Source: Acidimicrobiaceae bacterium | Lineage (GTDB): Bacteria > Actinomycetota > Acidimicrobiia > Acidimicrobiales > RAAP-2 | Assembly: GCA_027449885.1 (NCBI GenBank) | Contig: DAIDKS010000024.1 | Span: 1 to 64,000, forward strand | Direction of reading: 5' to 3' | DNA: 64,000 nucleotides | In this document: one piece after another, positions 51,195 to 59,275 of the stretch | Numbering within the stretch: the stretch's first letter is position 1 | How the letters are laid out: each line of letters begins with the position of its first letter | Translations under genes and position numbers: made by a program | Notes under the pieces: model-generated | Seen by the model: the letters and a program-made list of their open reading frames with translations, nothing else | Databases searched by the model: none | Told to the model about the DNA's origin: nothing

Positions 51195-52217
51195 ATGAAG
51201 TCACGTTCGTGGCGCGTTGTCCAGGGAGCGGCGATCGCCTCCACGCTGGCCGCGTCGTCCATGGCGTTCGTCGGGGGCGCGGCCTCCGTCGCCGGCGCCG
51301 CTAGTTCGAAGTACACCATCGCCTTCGTCGTCGGGGCCGAGGCCGACCCGTTCTTCCAGTCGATGTACGTCGGCGCCAAGGCCGAAGCGGCGAAGCTCCA
51401 CGTGAACCTCATCTGGCAGGGTGACCCGGTCGACTACTCGCCCGCCACTCAGATCCCGGTCGTGCAGCAGGTGCTGGCACTCAAGCCCAACGCGCTCGTG
51501 ATCGCCCCGACCGACACCAAGGCCCTCAACCCCTACATCGCCTCCGCGGTGAAGTCGGGCATCAAGGTCCTCAACGTGGACTCCGGCTCCTCGTACCAGA
51601 AGAACATCACGTCGTGGGTGACGGGCAACAACTCGCAGGGTGGCAAGGCTGCGGCCGACGCTCTCGCCCAGGCCATGGACTACGCGAAGAACTGCACCTC
51701 GTCGAACAAGTGCAACGTCGCCATCGGCGTCTCCTCGCTCACGACGTCGACCGACGCGGCACGCGTGGCGGGATTCAAGGCCGAGGTCAAGGCCAAGTAC
51801 CCGAACATCACGATGTTGAACGACGTGGTGAGCCAGTCCCAGCCGTCGGTCGCCCAGTCGGCCTTCGCGCAGGACATCTCGGCCCACAACCTCGCGGGAA
51901 TCTTCGCGGTGGACGGCACGGACTCTGAGGGAGCGACCAACGCCGTGAAGGCGGCGGGCTCGGCCGGCGCCAAGATCAAGATCGTGGGCTACGACGCCTA
52001 CGCGGCCAACATCTCCTCAATGACCGCGGGCGGTCTGGGAGCCATCTCGGCGATCATCTCGCAGCAGCCGACCCTCGAGGGCCAGCTCATCATCCAGTAC
52101 GCCGTCCAGGCGCTCCAGCACAAGAAGGTTCCGCACCTGCGTACGCTGCCGAACATCACGCTGACGCCCACGACGTCGGCCTCGGTGCTCGCGAAGTACC
52201 AGTACGTCGCCAGCTGA
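51195..52217 (+). CDS. Sugar ABC importer, periplasmic-type binding protein
   Basis: A 340-residue type I (ribose/galactose-like) binding protein. The signal peptide (about 1-35, ending SVAGAASS) lacks a lipobox cysteine. The mature protein has YTIAFVVGAEADPFFQSMYVG, NALVIAPTDTKALNPYI, the ligand loop KVLNVDSGSS, IFAVDGTDSEGATNAV and IVGYDAY. Two cysteines (NCTSSNKC) may pair. With the ROK kinase nearby, fructose or a related hexose is the best guess; the FrcB family has this layout. It heads the importer operon. Confidence 0.92.
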   Translation: MKSRSWRVVQGAAIASTLAASSMAFVGGAASVAGAASSKYTIAFVVGAEADPFFQSMYVGAKAEAAKLHVNLIWQGDPVDYSPATQIPVVQQVLALKPNALVIAPTDTKALNPYIASAVKSGIKVLNVDSGSSYQKNITSWVTGNNSQGGKAAADALAQAMDYAKNCTSSNKCNVAIGVSSLTTSTDAARVAGFKAEVKAKYPNITMLNDVVSQSQPSVAQSAFAQDISAHNLAGIFAVDGTDSEGATNAVKAAGSAGAKIKIVGYDAYAANISSMTAGGLGAISAIISQQPTLEGQLIIQYAVQALQHKKVPHLRTLPNITLTPTTSASVLAKYQYVAS

Positions 52218-52229
52218 TCGGTCTCCCCG

Positions 52230-52267
52230 GAGGACCGGGTCGGGCTCTCCCGCCCGGCCCGGTCCTC
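52230..52267 (+). terminator. Strong hairpin between binding-protein and permease genes
   Basis: Sixteen-base arms (52230-52245 and 52252-52267) pair with a single G-U and enclose a six-base loop (TCTCCC). No T-run follows. It is probably a partial terminator or a 3' stabiliser that keeps binding-protein mRNA in excess of permease/ATPase mRNA, as known for maltose and other importer operons. Confidence 0.8.
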
Positions 52268-52302
52268 GCCATTAGTAGATTCGACTGAGCCGTCCAAGGA
52301 GT

Positions 52303-53334
52303 GTGGTGAGCACCTCGTCCGATCGAGTCGGGAGCCCCGTCGTCGCGGCCCCCGCACCGTCGCGCCTGCGCCGCGTGGTGACCAATCAGCAGTTCGTGCT
52401 GTTCCTGGTCCTGCTCGCACTGATCGTCTTCTTCGGTAGTCGTAACTCCCTCTTCTTTCGCACCGGGGAGTTCTCGAACCTCCTGACCGACTTCAGCGGG
52501 CTCGTCCTCATCGCCATCGCCGAGACCTTCGTGATTACCGCCGGCGGCATCGACCTCGCCGTGGGCTCCACGACCGCCGTCACGGGCGTCATCGTCGCCG
52601 GGTGGATCCAGCCCCTCGTCAACCACAACGTCAACCAGGCGGTGGTGCTCCTCGTCGGCACCCTCGCCTCCATCGTGATCGGGGCCCTCGCCGGCGGCTT
52701 CAGCGCCCTGCTCATCACGGTCTTCGACCTCGTCCCGTTCGTGGCCACGCTCGTCACCTACAGCGTGGGTGCCGGACTCGCGCTGGTCATCTCGCACGGC
52801 GCCCCCGTGGGCTACAACCCGGGTGCCATCTACTGGAGCGCCTCCGGGGTCGGCATGGTCACCTGGCTGGTCGCCATCGTGTTGGTCGTCGCCGTCACGC
52901 TCGGCGTCGTCCTGCACCTCACCGTCTACGGGCGCTACAACTTCGCCATCGGCTCCAACGAGTTCGCGGCCCGAGCGGCCGGCATCAACGTGCGCCGACA
53001 CCTGGTGTCCGTCTACGTCCTCGCCGGCATCCTGGCCGGACTTACCGGAATGTTCTTCTACATCCGATCGGGCTCGGGGGCCGCCACGACGGGGGTGACC
53101 AACTCGGCCAACCTGGTCGCGATCGCCGCCGTCGTCATTGGTGGGGCATCGCTCGTCGGCGGCGTGGGCCGCTGGGCCGGCACCATGCTCGGCGCCGCCG
53201 TCCTCACGGTGGTGAGCGACGGCCTGATCTTCATCAACGTCCCTCCCACCTGGATCCAGGTCGTCGTCGGAGCGCTCATCGCGCTGGCGGCCCTCCTCCA
53301 GTCGTTCCGGCGCCGATCTCGGAGGATGACATGA
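52303..53334 (+). CDS. Sugar ABC importer, permease subunit
   Basis: A 343-residue permease of the RbsC/FrcC family with eight to ten membrane helices. Landmarks are IAIAETFVITAGGIDLAVGSTTAVTG, the coupling loop YGRYNFAIGSNEFAARAAGINV, and VVIGGASLVGGVGRWAGTMLG. AAGGAG (52296-52301) lies right before tandem GTG codons (52303, 52306); the second has the better spacing. The ATPase gene overlaps its end by ATGA. Confidence 0.94.
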   Translation: MVSTSSDRVGSPVVAAPAPSRLRRVVTNQQFVLFLVLLALIVFFGSRNSLFFRTGEFSNLLTDFSGLVLIAIAETFVITAGGIDLAVGSTTAVTGVIVAGWIQPLVNHNVNQAVVLLVGTLASIVIGALAGGFSALLITVFDLVPFVATLVTYSVGAGLALVISHGAPVGYNPGAIYWSASGVGMVTWLVAIVLVVAVTLGVVLHLTVYGRYNFAIGSNEFAARAAGINVRRHLVSVYVLAGILAGLTGMFFYIRSGSGAATTGVTNSANLVAIAAVVIGGASLVGGVGRWAGTMLGAAVLTVVSDGLIFINVPPTWIQVVVGALIALAALLQSFRRRSRRMT

Positions 53335-54095
53335 CCACGACCGCGACACGTCAGCCGGTCCTCGAGCTGCGCCACGTCAACCTCCACTACGGCTCCGTCG
53401 AGGCCCTGCACGACGTGAGCTTCAGCGCCTACGCGGGTGAGGTCATCGGGCTCGTCGGGGACAACGGCGCCGGAAAGTCCTCCCTGATCAAGACCATCTC
53501 CGGAGTGAACACGCCCGACTCGGGCGAGATCCTCGTCGACGGAACGCTCCGCCACTGGCGCAGCCCGCACGACTCCATGGAGGCGGGCATCGAGACGCTC
53601 TACCAGGACTCCGGACTGGCTCCCGACCTCTCCATCGGCTCGAACGTCTTCCTCGGTCGCGAGACGCGACGCCGAGGAGTCCTCGGGCGACTGGGGTTCG
53701 TCGACCAGACGTCGATGGAACGCGAGGCGCTCGAGCACCTGTCGCGCGTCGGGATCACCATATCCGAGACCAACCGCACGGTCTCCGAGCTCTCGGGGGG
53801 CCAGCGCCAGGCGGTCGCCATCGGTCGCGCGATCGCCTGGGCACGTCACGTCATCATCCTCGACGAGCCCACCAACCACCTCGGCGCTCGCCAGTCCGCC
53901 GAGGTGCTGAAGGTGATCACCTCGGCCCGCGAACACGGGCTGTGCGTCCTCTTCATCTCCCACACCCTCCCCCACGTCCTCGAGGTCACCGACCGCATCA
54001 TCGTGCTGCGGCTCGGTCGCGTGGTCCGCGACGCGCCGACGAGGGAGTTCACCGTGGAGAGCCTGCTCGGGGCCATCACGGGGCTCAACGAGTAG
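53331..54095 (+). CDS. Sugar ABC importer, single-domain ATPase
   Basis: A 254-residue ATPase. Walker A is LVGDNGAGKSSLIKTI, signature LSGGQRQAVAIGRAIAW, Walker B VIILDEPTNHLG, H-loop FISHTLPHV. RbsA-type sugar importers use a double-domain ATPase of about 500 residues; a single domain is the FrcA layout of fructose importers. The NHLG after Walker B, rather than the usual DG/DP, is also an FrcA-like trait. It starts with ATGA coupling to the permease and a GGAGG site. Confidence 0.93.
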   Translation: MTTTATRQPVLELRHVNLHYGSVEALHDVSFSAYAGEVIGLVGDNGAGKSSLIKTISGVNTPDSGEILVDGTLRHWRSPHDSMEAGIETLYQDSGLAPDLSIGSNVFLGRETRRRGVLGRLGFVDQTSMEREALEHLSRVGITISETNRTVSELSGGQRQAVAIGRAIAWARHVIILDEPTNHLGARQSAEVLKVITSAREHGLCVLFISHTLPHVLEVTDRIIVLRLGRVVRDAPTREFTVESLLGAITGLNE

Positions 54096-54178
54096 GTCGT
54101 CCCGTTCGCGCCGGCTCCTCCCGCCCGGGTGCGTATCCCCGCCCGCCCACCGCTGACCCGCGGGGATAGCCTCCAATG

Positions 54179-55075
54179 GTGACCAGCGGCCTCGTCCTCA
54201 GCGGTCTGCGCCGCCGGTTCGGAGACCTGGTCGCGCTGCGGGACCTCAGCTTCGACGTGGCGGGCGGCGTCGTCACCGGGTTCCTCGGACCCAATGGAGC
54301 GGGAAAGACCACCACGATGCGCGCCGTCTTCGGCCTCACCGACCTCGACGGGGGCTCGATTACCTGGAACGGACGCCCCGTCGACGCGACGGTACGCCAA
54401 CGCTTCGGCTACATGCCCGAGGAGCGGGGCCTCTACCCCACCATGCGCGTCGGCGACCAGGTCGAGTACCTCGGCCAGCTCCACGGGCTCTCGTCGCTCG
54501 ACGCCCGGCGTTCGACGCAGCAGTGGCTCGAGCGGCTCGGGATCGCCGATCGGGCCCAGGACCGCGTCGAGGACCTGTCGCACGGCAACCAGCAGCGAGT
54601 GCAGCTGGCCTCGGCGCTCGTGCACGAGCCCGACCTGCTCGTCCTCGACGAGCCCCTCGCCGGACTCGACCCGACCGGGATCGACGACATCGGGGCGGTG
54701 CTGGTCGAGCAGGCGCGCCTCGGGCGTGGCGTCCTCTTCTCGAGCCACCAACTTGATCAGGTCGAGGACCTGTGCGAGCAGGTCGTGATCATCGACCACG
54801 GCCAGCTGGTCGTCCGGGGAACCGTGGACGAGCTCGCGAGTGCCGGCCCACCCCGGTGGCGCGTGCGCGTCGACGGCGACCGTGACGGGTCGTGGGCGGC
54901 GTCACTGCCCGGCGTGACCGTGTCCGAGGTTCGTGGTGGTGAGGTCCGGCTCGTCCTCGACCCCGGGACGGACTCGTCCGCCGTGCTGGCGGCGGCGTCA
55001 CGCGTCGGCCGCGTCACGGAGTTCTCGCTCCAGCGCCGACGTATGTCGGAGGTCTTCCGCGAGGCGGTGCGATGA
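54179..55075 (+). CDS. NatA-like ABC exporter ATPase
   Basis: A 298-residue ATPase. Walker A is LGPNGAGKTTTMRAVFGL, with GYMPEERGLYPTMRVGDQVEYL (typical of NatA/YhaQ), signature LSHGNQQRVQLASAL, Walker B LLVLDEPLAGLDPTG and H-loop SSHQLDQVEDL. The C-terminal 80 residues resemble the DUF4162 segment. TAGCCT (54167-54172) is six bases before GTG 54179, so I prefer that start to the ATG at 54176 in the same frame. It acts with the following permease, possibly in sodium or drug extrusion. Confidence 0.9.
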   Translation: MTSGLVLSGLRRRFGDLVALRDLSFDVAGGVVTGFLGPNGAGKTTTMRAVFGLTDLDGGSITWNGRPVDATVRQRFGYMPEERGLYPTMRVGDQVEYLGQLHGLSSLDARRSTQQWLERLGIADRAQDRVEDLSHGNQQRVQLASALVHEPDLLVLDEPLAGLDPTGIDDIGAVLVEQARLGRGVLFSSHQLDQVEDLCEQVVIIDHGQLVVRGTVDELASAGPPRWRVRVDGDRDGSWAASLPGVTVSEVRGGEVRLVLDPGTDSSAVLAAASRVGRVTEFSLQRRRMSEVFREAVR

Positions 55076-56391
55076 CCCGCGCCCTCGCGATCCGGCTCGT
55101 CATCGCCGCCCTCGTCGTCGTGGCGGTGGTCCGTCGGCGATGGCGTCGACGCCCGCGGAGGGACCAGCCAGTCGCCACGCGCTCGGACGCCCGAGCCTCG
55201 TCCCACGCGAATCGCAGCGTGGTCCTCCTCGTCGCCACGCGCGAGATCCGCCAACGCCTACGGGGCCGGGTACTCAAGGTGTCGACCCTCGTCATCATGC
55301 TCGCCGTCGTCGCCGCGATCGTGCTGCCGACCATCCGCTCCCATACGTCGTCCCGCGTCCGCCTCGCCGTCGTGGCCGGGGCCCCCGCGTCGATCGACGC
55401 GCTCGCCGCGCGTACGGCGACCGCCCTCGGGTTGCACCTGCGGGTCTCGACCGTGACGACGACGTCGGCCGGCAAGGCGGACCTGACGACGAATCGCGTC
55501 GACCTCGTCGTCACCGACCACTCGAACGTGATCGTCGCTCGAGCCCCCTCACCCACCGACACGTCCCCGGCTGCCCAGTTCGTCCGCGACCTGGCGAACG
55601 AGCTGGGCACCGCCCGGGCCGTGGCCGCCGCGGGATTGACACCCGCTCAGGCCGACGCCCTGGCCCACGCGGCCCCGGTCACGATCACCGCGCTGAGCGG
55701 CTCGGGCCGCCGACACCTGGTCGACCCCACGTCCATCATCGGCATCATCCTCACCTTCGTCCTCCTCTCCCAGTACGACCAGTGGATCCTCACCGGCGTC
55801 ATGGAGGAGAAGTCGAGTCGCGTCATCGAGGTCCTTCTCGCCACCGTGAAGCCCCTCCAGCTCATCGCCGGCAAGGTCCTCGGCATCGGCGCCGTCGCCC
55901 TCGCCCAGGGGACCCTGATCGTGACGACCGCCCTCGTCGCGGCCTCGGCGGTCGGCTCGTCGATCCTGCACGGGACGGCCCCGTGGGTCCTCGCGTCGTC
56001 GCTGCTCTGGCTCGTCCTCGGCTACGTCTTCTACAGCTGGGTCTTCGCCGCCGCCGGGTCGATGGCCGAGCGGATGGACCAGGCCCAGTCCCTGGTCTTC
56101 CCCCTCACCGTCCCCCTGATCGTCGCCTACGTGTACGCGCTCTCGACCGCCAGCTCGGGCAACGCGTCACTCCTGTTCAAGGTCCTCGCCTACTTCCCCC
56201 CGACCGCACTCTTCGCCATGCCGACCCTCGTGGGTCTCCACGCCGTCAGCGTCGGGCCCTTCCTCGCGTCGGTCGCCATCGACCTCGTCGGGACGTACCT
56301 CATCGCTCAGGTAGCGGCGACCGTCTATCGGCGCGCCATCCTGCGCACGGGAGGACGGGTGCGCTGGCGCGACCTCACGCGGACGCGCTGA
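55072..56391 (+). CDS. NatB-like ABC exporter permease
   Basis: A 439-residue ABC-2 membrane protein. It has an unusual extra N-terminal helix (AIRLVIAALVVVAVV) followed by a basic linker, then the normal TREIRQRLRGRVLKVSTLVIML first span, a large extracytoplasmic domain (about residues 95-220), and five C-terminal spans. MEEKSSRVIEVLLATVKPLQLIAGKVLGIG is the hallmark of NatB/YhaP permeases. ATGA overlap with the ATPase gene. The substrate is unknown; NatAB of Bacillus exports sodium. Confidence 0.9.
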   Translation: MTRALAIRLVIAALVVVAVVRRRWRRRPRRDQPVATRSDARASSHANRSVVLLVATREIRQRLRGRVLKVSTLVIMLAVVAAIVLPTIRSHTSSRVRLAVVAGAPASIDALAARTATALGLHLRVSTVTTTSAGKADLTTNRVDLVVTDHSNVIVARAPSPTDTSPAAQFVRDLANELGTARAVAAAGLTPAQADALAHAAPVTITALSGSGRRHLVDPTSIIGIILTFVLLSQYDQWILTGVMEEKSSRVIEVLLATVKPLQLIAGKVLGIGAVALAQGTLIVTTALVAASAVGSSILHGTAPWVLASSLLWLVLGYVFYSWVFAAAGSMAERMDQAQSLVFPLTVPLIVAYVYALSTASSGNASLLFKVLAYFPPTALFAMPTLVGLHAVSVGPFLASVAIDLVGTYLIAQVAATVYRRAILRTGGRVRWRDLTRTR

Positions 56392-56395
56392 GCTC

Positions 56396-57283
56396 CTACT
56401 CCAGTCCCGACAGCCCGCGAATCGCTCGCGCCAGGGCCGCGTTGTCCTCGTCGCCGAAGCCGCGACCGATGAGCCCGTCCTCGAGCGTCGCCGCGAGGGC
56501 CGCCACCGGGAGCGTGGATCCCGACTGCGACGCGAGATCCAGCGCGATGCGAAGGTCCTTGCGGTGCAGGGAGAGGCGGAATCCCAGCGGGTAGTCGTTC
56601 TCGATCATTCGCCCCGCTCGATTGGCGAGCACCCACGATCCGGCCGCGCCTCCGGTGAGCGCCCCCACGACCGCACCGGCATCGAGTCCGGCCGCCAGGG
56701 CGAGCGTCACGCCCTCCGCGACCGCGAGGTAGGTCCCCGCGAGGATCACCTGGTTGACCGCCTTCGCCCACTGGCCGGATCCCACCGGACCGAGGTGGGT
56801 GATCGTGGACCCCACCGCGTCGAGCACCGGGCCGACGCGGGTGACGTCCCCGGGTTCGCCGCCCACGAGGACGCTCAGCGTTCCCCGGCGCGCCCCCTCC
56901 GTCCCGCCGGTCACGGGAGCGTCCACGAACCCCACGCCGCGAGCACGGAGCCGCTCCGCCACCTCCCGGGCCGTCACGGGACTGATCGTCGAGAAGTCGA
57001 CGACGACCGTTCCCGCCGCGAGGTGCTCCGCGAGGCCCTCGTCACCGAAGAGCACGTCGACCACGTCCGGACCGTCGGTCACGCACAGCGCCACGACGTC
57101 GGAGCCCGCGGCAACGGCCGAGCGGTCCGCGACGCGATCGACGCCGGAGGCACCCTCCCCGCGCCCCGGCGTGCGATTCCAGGCTCGCACCACCAGTCCG
57201 GTCGCCGCGATGTTCGCCGCCATCGGCGCGCCCATCTCGCCCAACCCGACGAAACCCACCTGCCGCACGTCACTCCCGCTCAT
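56396..57283 (-). CDS. Beta-hydroxyacid dehydrogenase, probable tartronate semialdehyde reductase
   Basis: A 295-residue NAD(P)-dependent enzyme of the 3-hydroxyisobutyrate/2-hydroxy-3-oxopropionate family. It has the Rossmann motif GFVGLGEMGAPMAANI, substrate motif VDAPVTGGTEGARRGTLSVLVGG, catalytic lysine in GQWAKAVNQ and the late LHRKDLRIAL. Members reduce tartronate or methylmalonate semialdehyde; the ATGA-coupled glycerate kinase gene upstream points to tartronate semialdehyde giving glycerate. Specificity is inferred from context, not from a diagnostic residue. Confidence 0.85.
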   Translation of the reverse strand: MSGSDVRQVGFVGLGEMGAPMAANIAATGLVVRAWNRTPGRGEGASGVDRVADRSAVAAGSDVVALCVTDGPDVVDVLFGDEGLAEHLAAGTVVVDFSTISPVTAREVAERLRARGVGFVDAPVTGGTEGARRGTLSVLVGGEPGDVTRVGPVLDAVGSTITHLGPVGSGQWAKAVNQVILAGTYLAVAEGVTLALAAGLDAGAVVGALTGGAAGSWVLANRAGRMIENDYPLGFRLSLHRKDLRIALDLASQSGSTLPVAALAATLEDGLIGRGFGDEDNAALARAIRGLSGLE

Positions 57284-58569
57284 GACCGCTCCTCTCGCGC
57301 GTCGAGCGTACCGGGGCTCGTGGGCGCCCCCTCGGCCCCGCCGTCGATGACGACGCCGTAGAGGTCGCAGAGGTTCCACCCCGTCGGCTCGCCGGGGAGG
57401 ACCGTGGCGACCGCCGTGGCCAGGGCGTGGGTGTCGTGGTCCGTGAAGGCTCCCGCCACGTCGATGCCGCGACGCGTCGCCGCGACGACATCCTCCGGCG
57501 CGACCACGACTCCCCCGACGTCGGGCTCGTGGTCCCGGCCGTCCGTGGCGACGGCGACGGCCACCGATCGGGCCCGGCCCGACGCGGCGAGCCGGTGCGC
57601 CGCGCGCAGGGCGAACTCCTGGCACCTTCCACCTCGGCCCGCACCCCCGACGCGAATCGCCACCTCCCCAGCCCCCAGCACGGCCACCCGTCCACCCGTG
57701 CGCCGGGCCACCTCGACGAACTCCTCAGCGACGTCGGCCACCTCACCGACGACCCGTGCGCCCATCGAGACGGAGGTGTAGCCGCGGGACGCGGCCTCGT
57801 CGAGTGCGAGGGCCAGGGCGTCGGCCGGCGTGGCGATCACCACCCGACGAACGGGCGGGGCGGGATGCTCGTCGAGCCACGCCTCCCGAGCGCGGCGAGC
57901 GGTGCGCCAGCGCTCCCCGAGCGGATCGTCGCTCAACCCGACGCCCCCGAGGAGCCGTTCGAGTTCGTCCGCCGACGGTGCGTACCGCGTCGCCGGCCCG
58001 GATCCGACCCAGTCGGGGCCGCTCACCACATTGTCGACCATCGTGACGAGGATGACCTCACGAGCGACCGTCGCGGCGGCCAGCGCCCCTCCCCCCACCC
58101 GCGAGACGGACGCGCGGAGTCGGTTGAGCTCTCCGATGTCGGTGCCGTGTCGAAGGGCGGCCCGCCAGAGTCCACGGAGGTCCGCGACGCCGACGGGCTC
58201 GACGGTCGCCGTCGCCAGGGCCGAGGCTCCACCCGAGAGAGCCATGACGAGGGGAACCTCCGGCGACCCGTCCTCCACGAACGCGATGGCGGCCCGCCCG
58301 CACGCGAGGCTGCGCTCACCGGCGATCGGGTGATCTCCCACGTGGTCGCCGGGACGGGCCGCCTCGGCCGTCGTCACCACGAGTCGGCGCCGTACGCGCA
58401 GGCCCGAGTCCTCCACGGCCCGGGCCATCGCCGAGGACGCCTTGCCGAGGGCCACGAGGTCGACCACGCGACCGCCCACGTCGGCGAGGGCCGCCCGCAT
58501 CCGGGCGCTCAGGTCGAGCCCCCGCCAGGCGGTCGCCATCGCGAGGGCATCCGCGCGCCACTCATCCAC
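57280..58569 (-). CDS. Glycerate kinase, type II (MOFRL family)
   Basis: A 429-residue glycerate 2-kinase of the GckA/TtuD group. The N-terminal GCKase domain has DLVALGKASSAMARAVED and VMALSGGASAL, then VTMVDNVVSGPDWVGSGPATR. The C-terminal MOFRL domain ends with CQEFALRAAHRL, ATDGRDHEPD and DHDTHALA. This class makes 2-phosphoglycerate. A GTG at 58578 is possible, but it lies within the TAGCGT box; GTG 58569, seven bases after the box, fits the leaderless pattern. It is coupled to the reductase gene. Confidence 0.9.
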   Translation of the reverse strand: MDEWRADALAMATAWRGLDLSARMRAALADVGGRVVDLVALGKASSAMARAVEDSGLRVRRRLVVTTAEAARPGDHVGDHPIAGERSLACGRAAIAFVEDGSPEVPLVMALSGGASALATATVEPVGVADLRGLWRAALRHGTDIGELNRLRASVSRVGGGALAAATVAREVILVTMVDNVVSGPDWVGSGPATRYAPSADELERLLGGVGLSDDPLGERWRTARRAREAWLDEHPAPPVRRVVIATPADALALALDEAASRGYTSVSMGARVVGEVADVAEEFVEVARRTGGRVAVLGAGEVAIRVGGAGRGGRCQEFALRAAHRLAASGRARSVAVAVATDGRDHEPDVGGVVVAPEDVVAATRRGIDVAGAFTDHDTHALATAVATVLPGEPTGWNLCDLYGVVIDGGAEGAPTSPGTLDAREERS

Positions 58570-58610
58570 CCCCTTCACGCTACGGCGGCCCGTCCCCTAG
58601 CGTGAAGGGG
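58570..58610. promoter_or_regulatory. Mirror-image divergent promoter (13-base inverted repeat)
   Basis: CCCCTTCACGCTA (58570-58582) and its exact reverse complement TAGCGTGAAGGGG (58598-58610) flank a 15-base centre. Each arm holds a TAGCGT box, and each leads to a GTG start six (plus strand, 58610) or seven (minus strand, 58569) bases later. The two genes therefore have twin leaderless promoters, and a dimeric regulator could cover both. Confidence 0.65.
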
Positions 58611-59260
58611 TGCCCGACCCGATCATCGTCTTCGACCTGGACGGCACCCTGGTCGACTCCGCCCCCGGCATCCTGGCGTCCTACCACCTCACCCTCGACG
58701 AGTGGGATCGGCCCGCGGACCCCCGGGTGCTCGCCACCCTCATCGGGCCGCCGCTCCACGACTCCTTCGCCCGGCTCGGCTTCGTACCCGAGGAGATTGA
58801 CGCGGTCGTCGCGCGCTATCGCGAGCACTACGCGATCGTGGGCCCCGCGGGCTGCACCCCCTACGCCGGCACCCGAGACCTGCTCGAGCGCAGCCACGAG
58901 GTCGCGACCCTCGCGATCGCGACCGCCAAGCGCGAGGACTTCGCCCGCCGCATACTCGGGGAGTGGGGCCTCGAGGGATACTTCCACACCATCGTCGGCG
59001 CCCCCGTCGACGGGCGGCGCGCCGACAAGACGAGCCTCGTGGCCACCGTCCTCGGACGGGAAGGTGGTTCGCCACCCGAGGGGTGGATGGTCGGCGACCG
59101 GCGATTCGACGTGGAGGCCGGACGGGCGCACGGCCTGCGCACGCTGGGCGTCCTCTGGGGCTACGGTTCGGCTGACGAGTTGACGGGCGCCGGGGTCGAC
59201 GCCCTCGCCCGCGACGCGGCCGACGCCGTCGCCCGGCTCACGGTCTCACTGGCGCCGTAG
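58610..59260 (+). CDS. HAD hydrolase, phosphoglycolate-phosphatase-like
   Basis: A 216-residue HAD subfamily IA phosphatase. Motif I is VFDLDGTLVDSAPGILASY with the nucleophilic Asp, motif II is TLAIATAKRED, the motif III lysine is in GRRADKTSLV and motif IV is GWMVGDRRFDVEAG. The cap domain follows motif I in the usual place. Gph and PpaX share this sequence pattern, and motif II ends in AK rather than the common SN/TN. Divergent from glycerate kinase and followed by a hydroxyacid dehydrogenase, it could release glycolate from phosphoglycolate. Confidence 0.85.
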   Translation: MPDPIIVFDLDGTLVDSAPGILASYHLTLDEWDRPADPRVLATLIGPPLHDSFARLGFVPEEIDAVVARYREHYAIVGPAGCTPYAGTRDLLERSHEVATLAIATAKREDFARRILGEWGLEGYFHTIVGAPVDGRRADKTSLVATVLGREGGSPPEGWMVGDRRFDVEAGRAHGLRTLGVLWGYGSADELTGAGVDALARDAADAVARLTVSLAP

Positions 59261-59275
59261 GGCCATACTGGGGAG

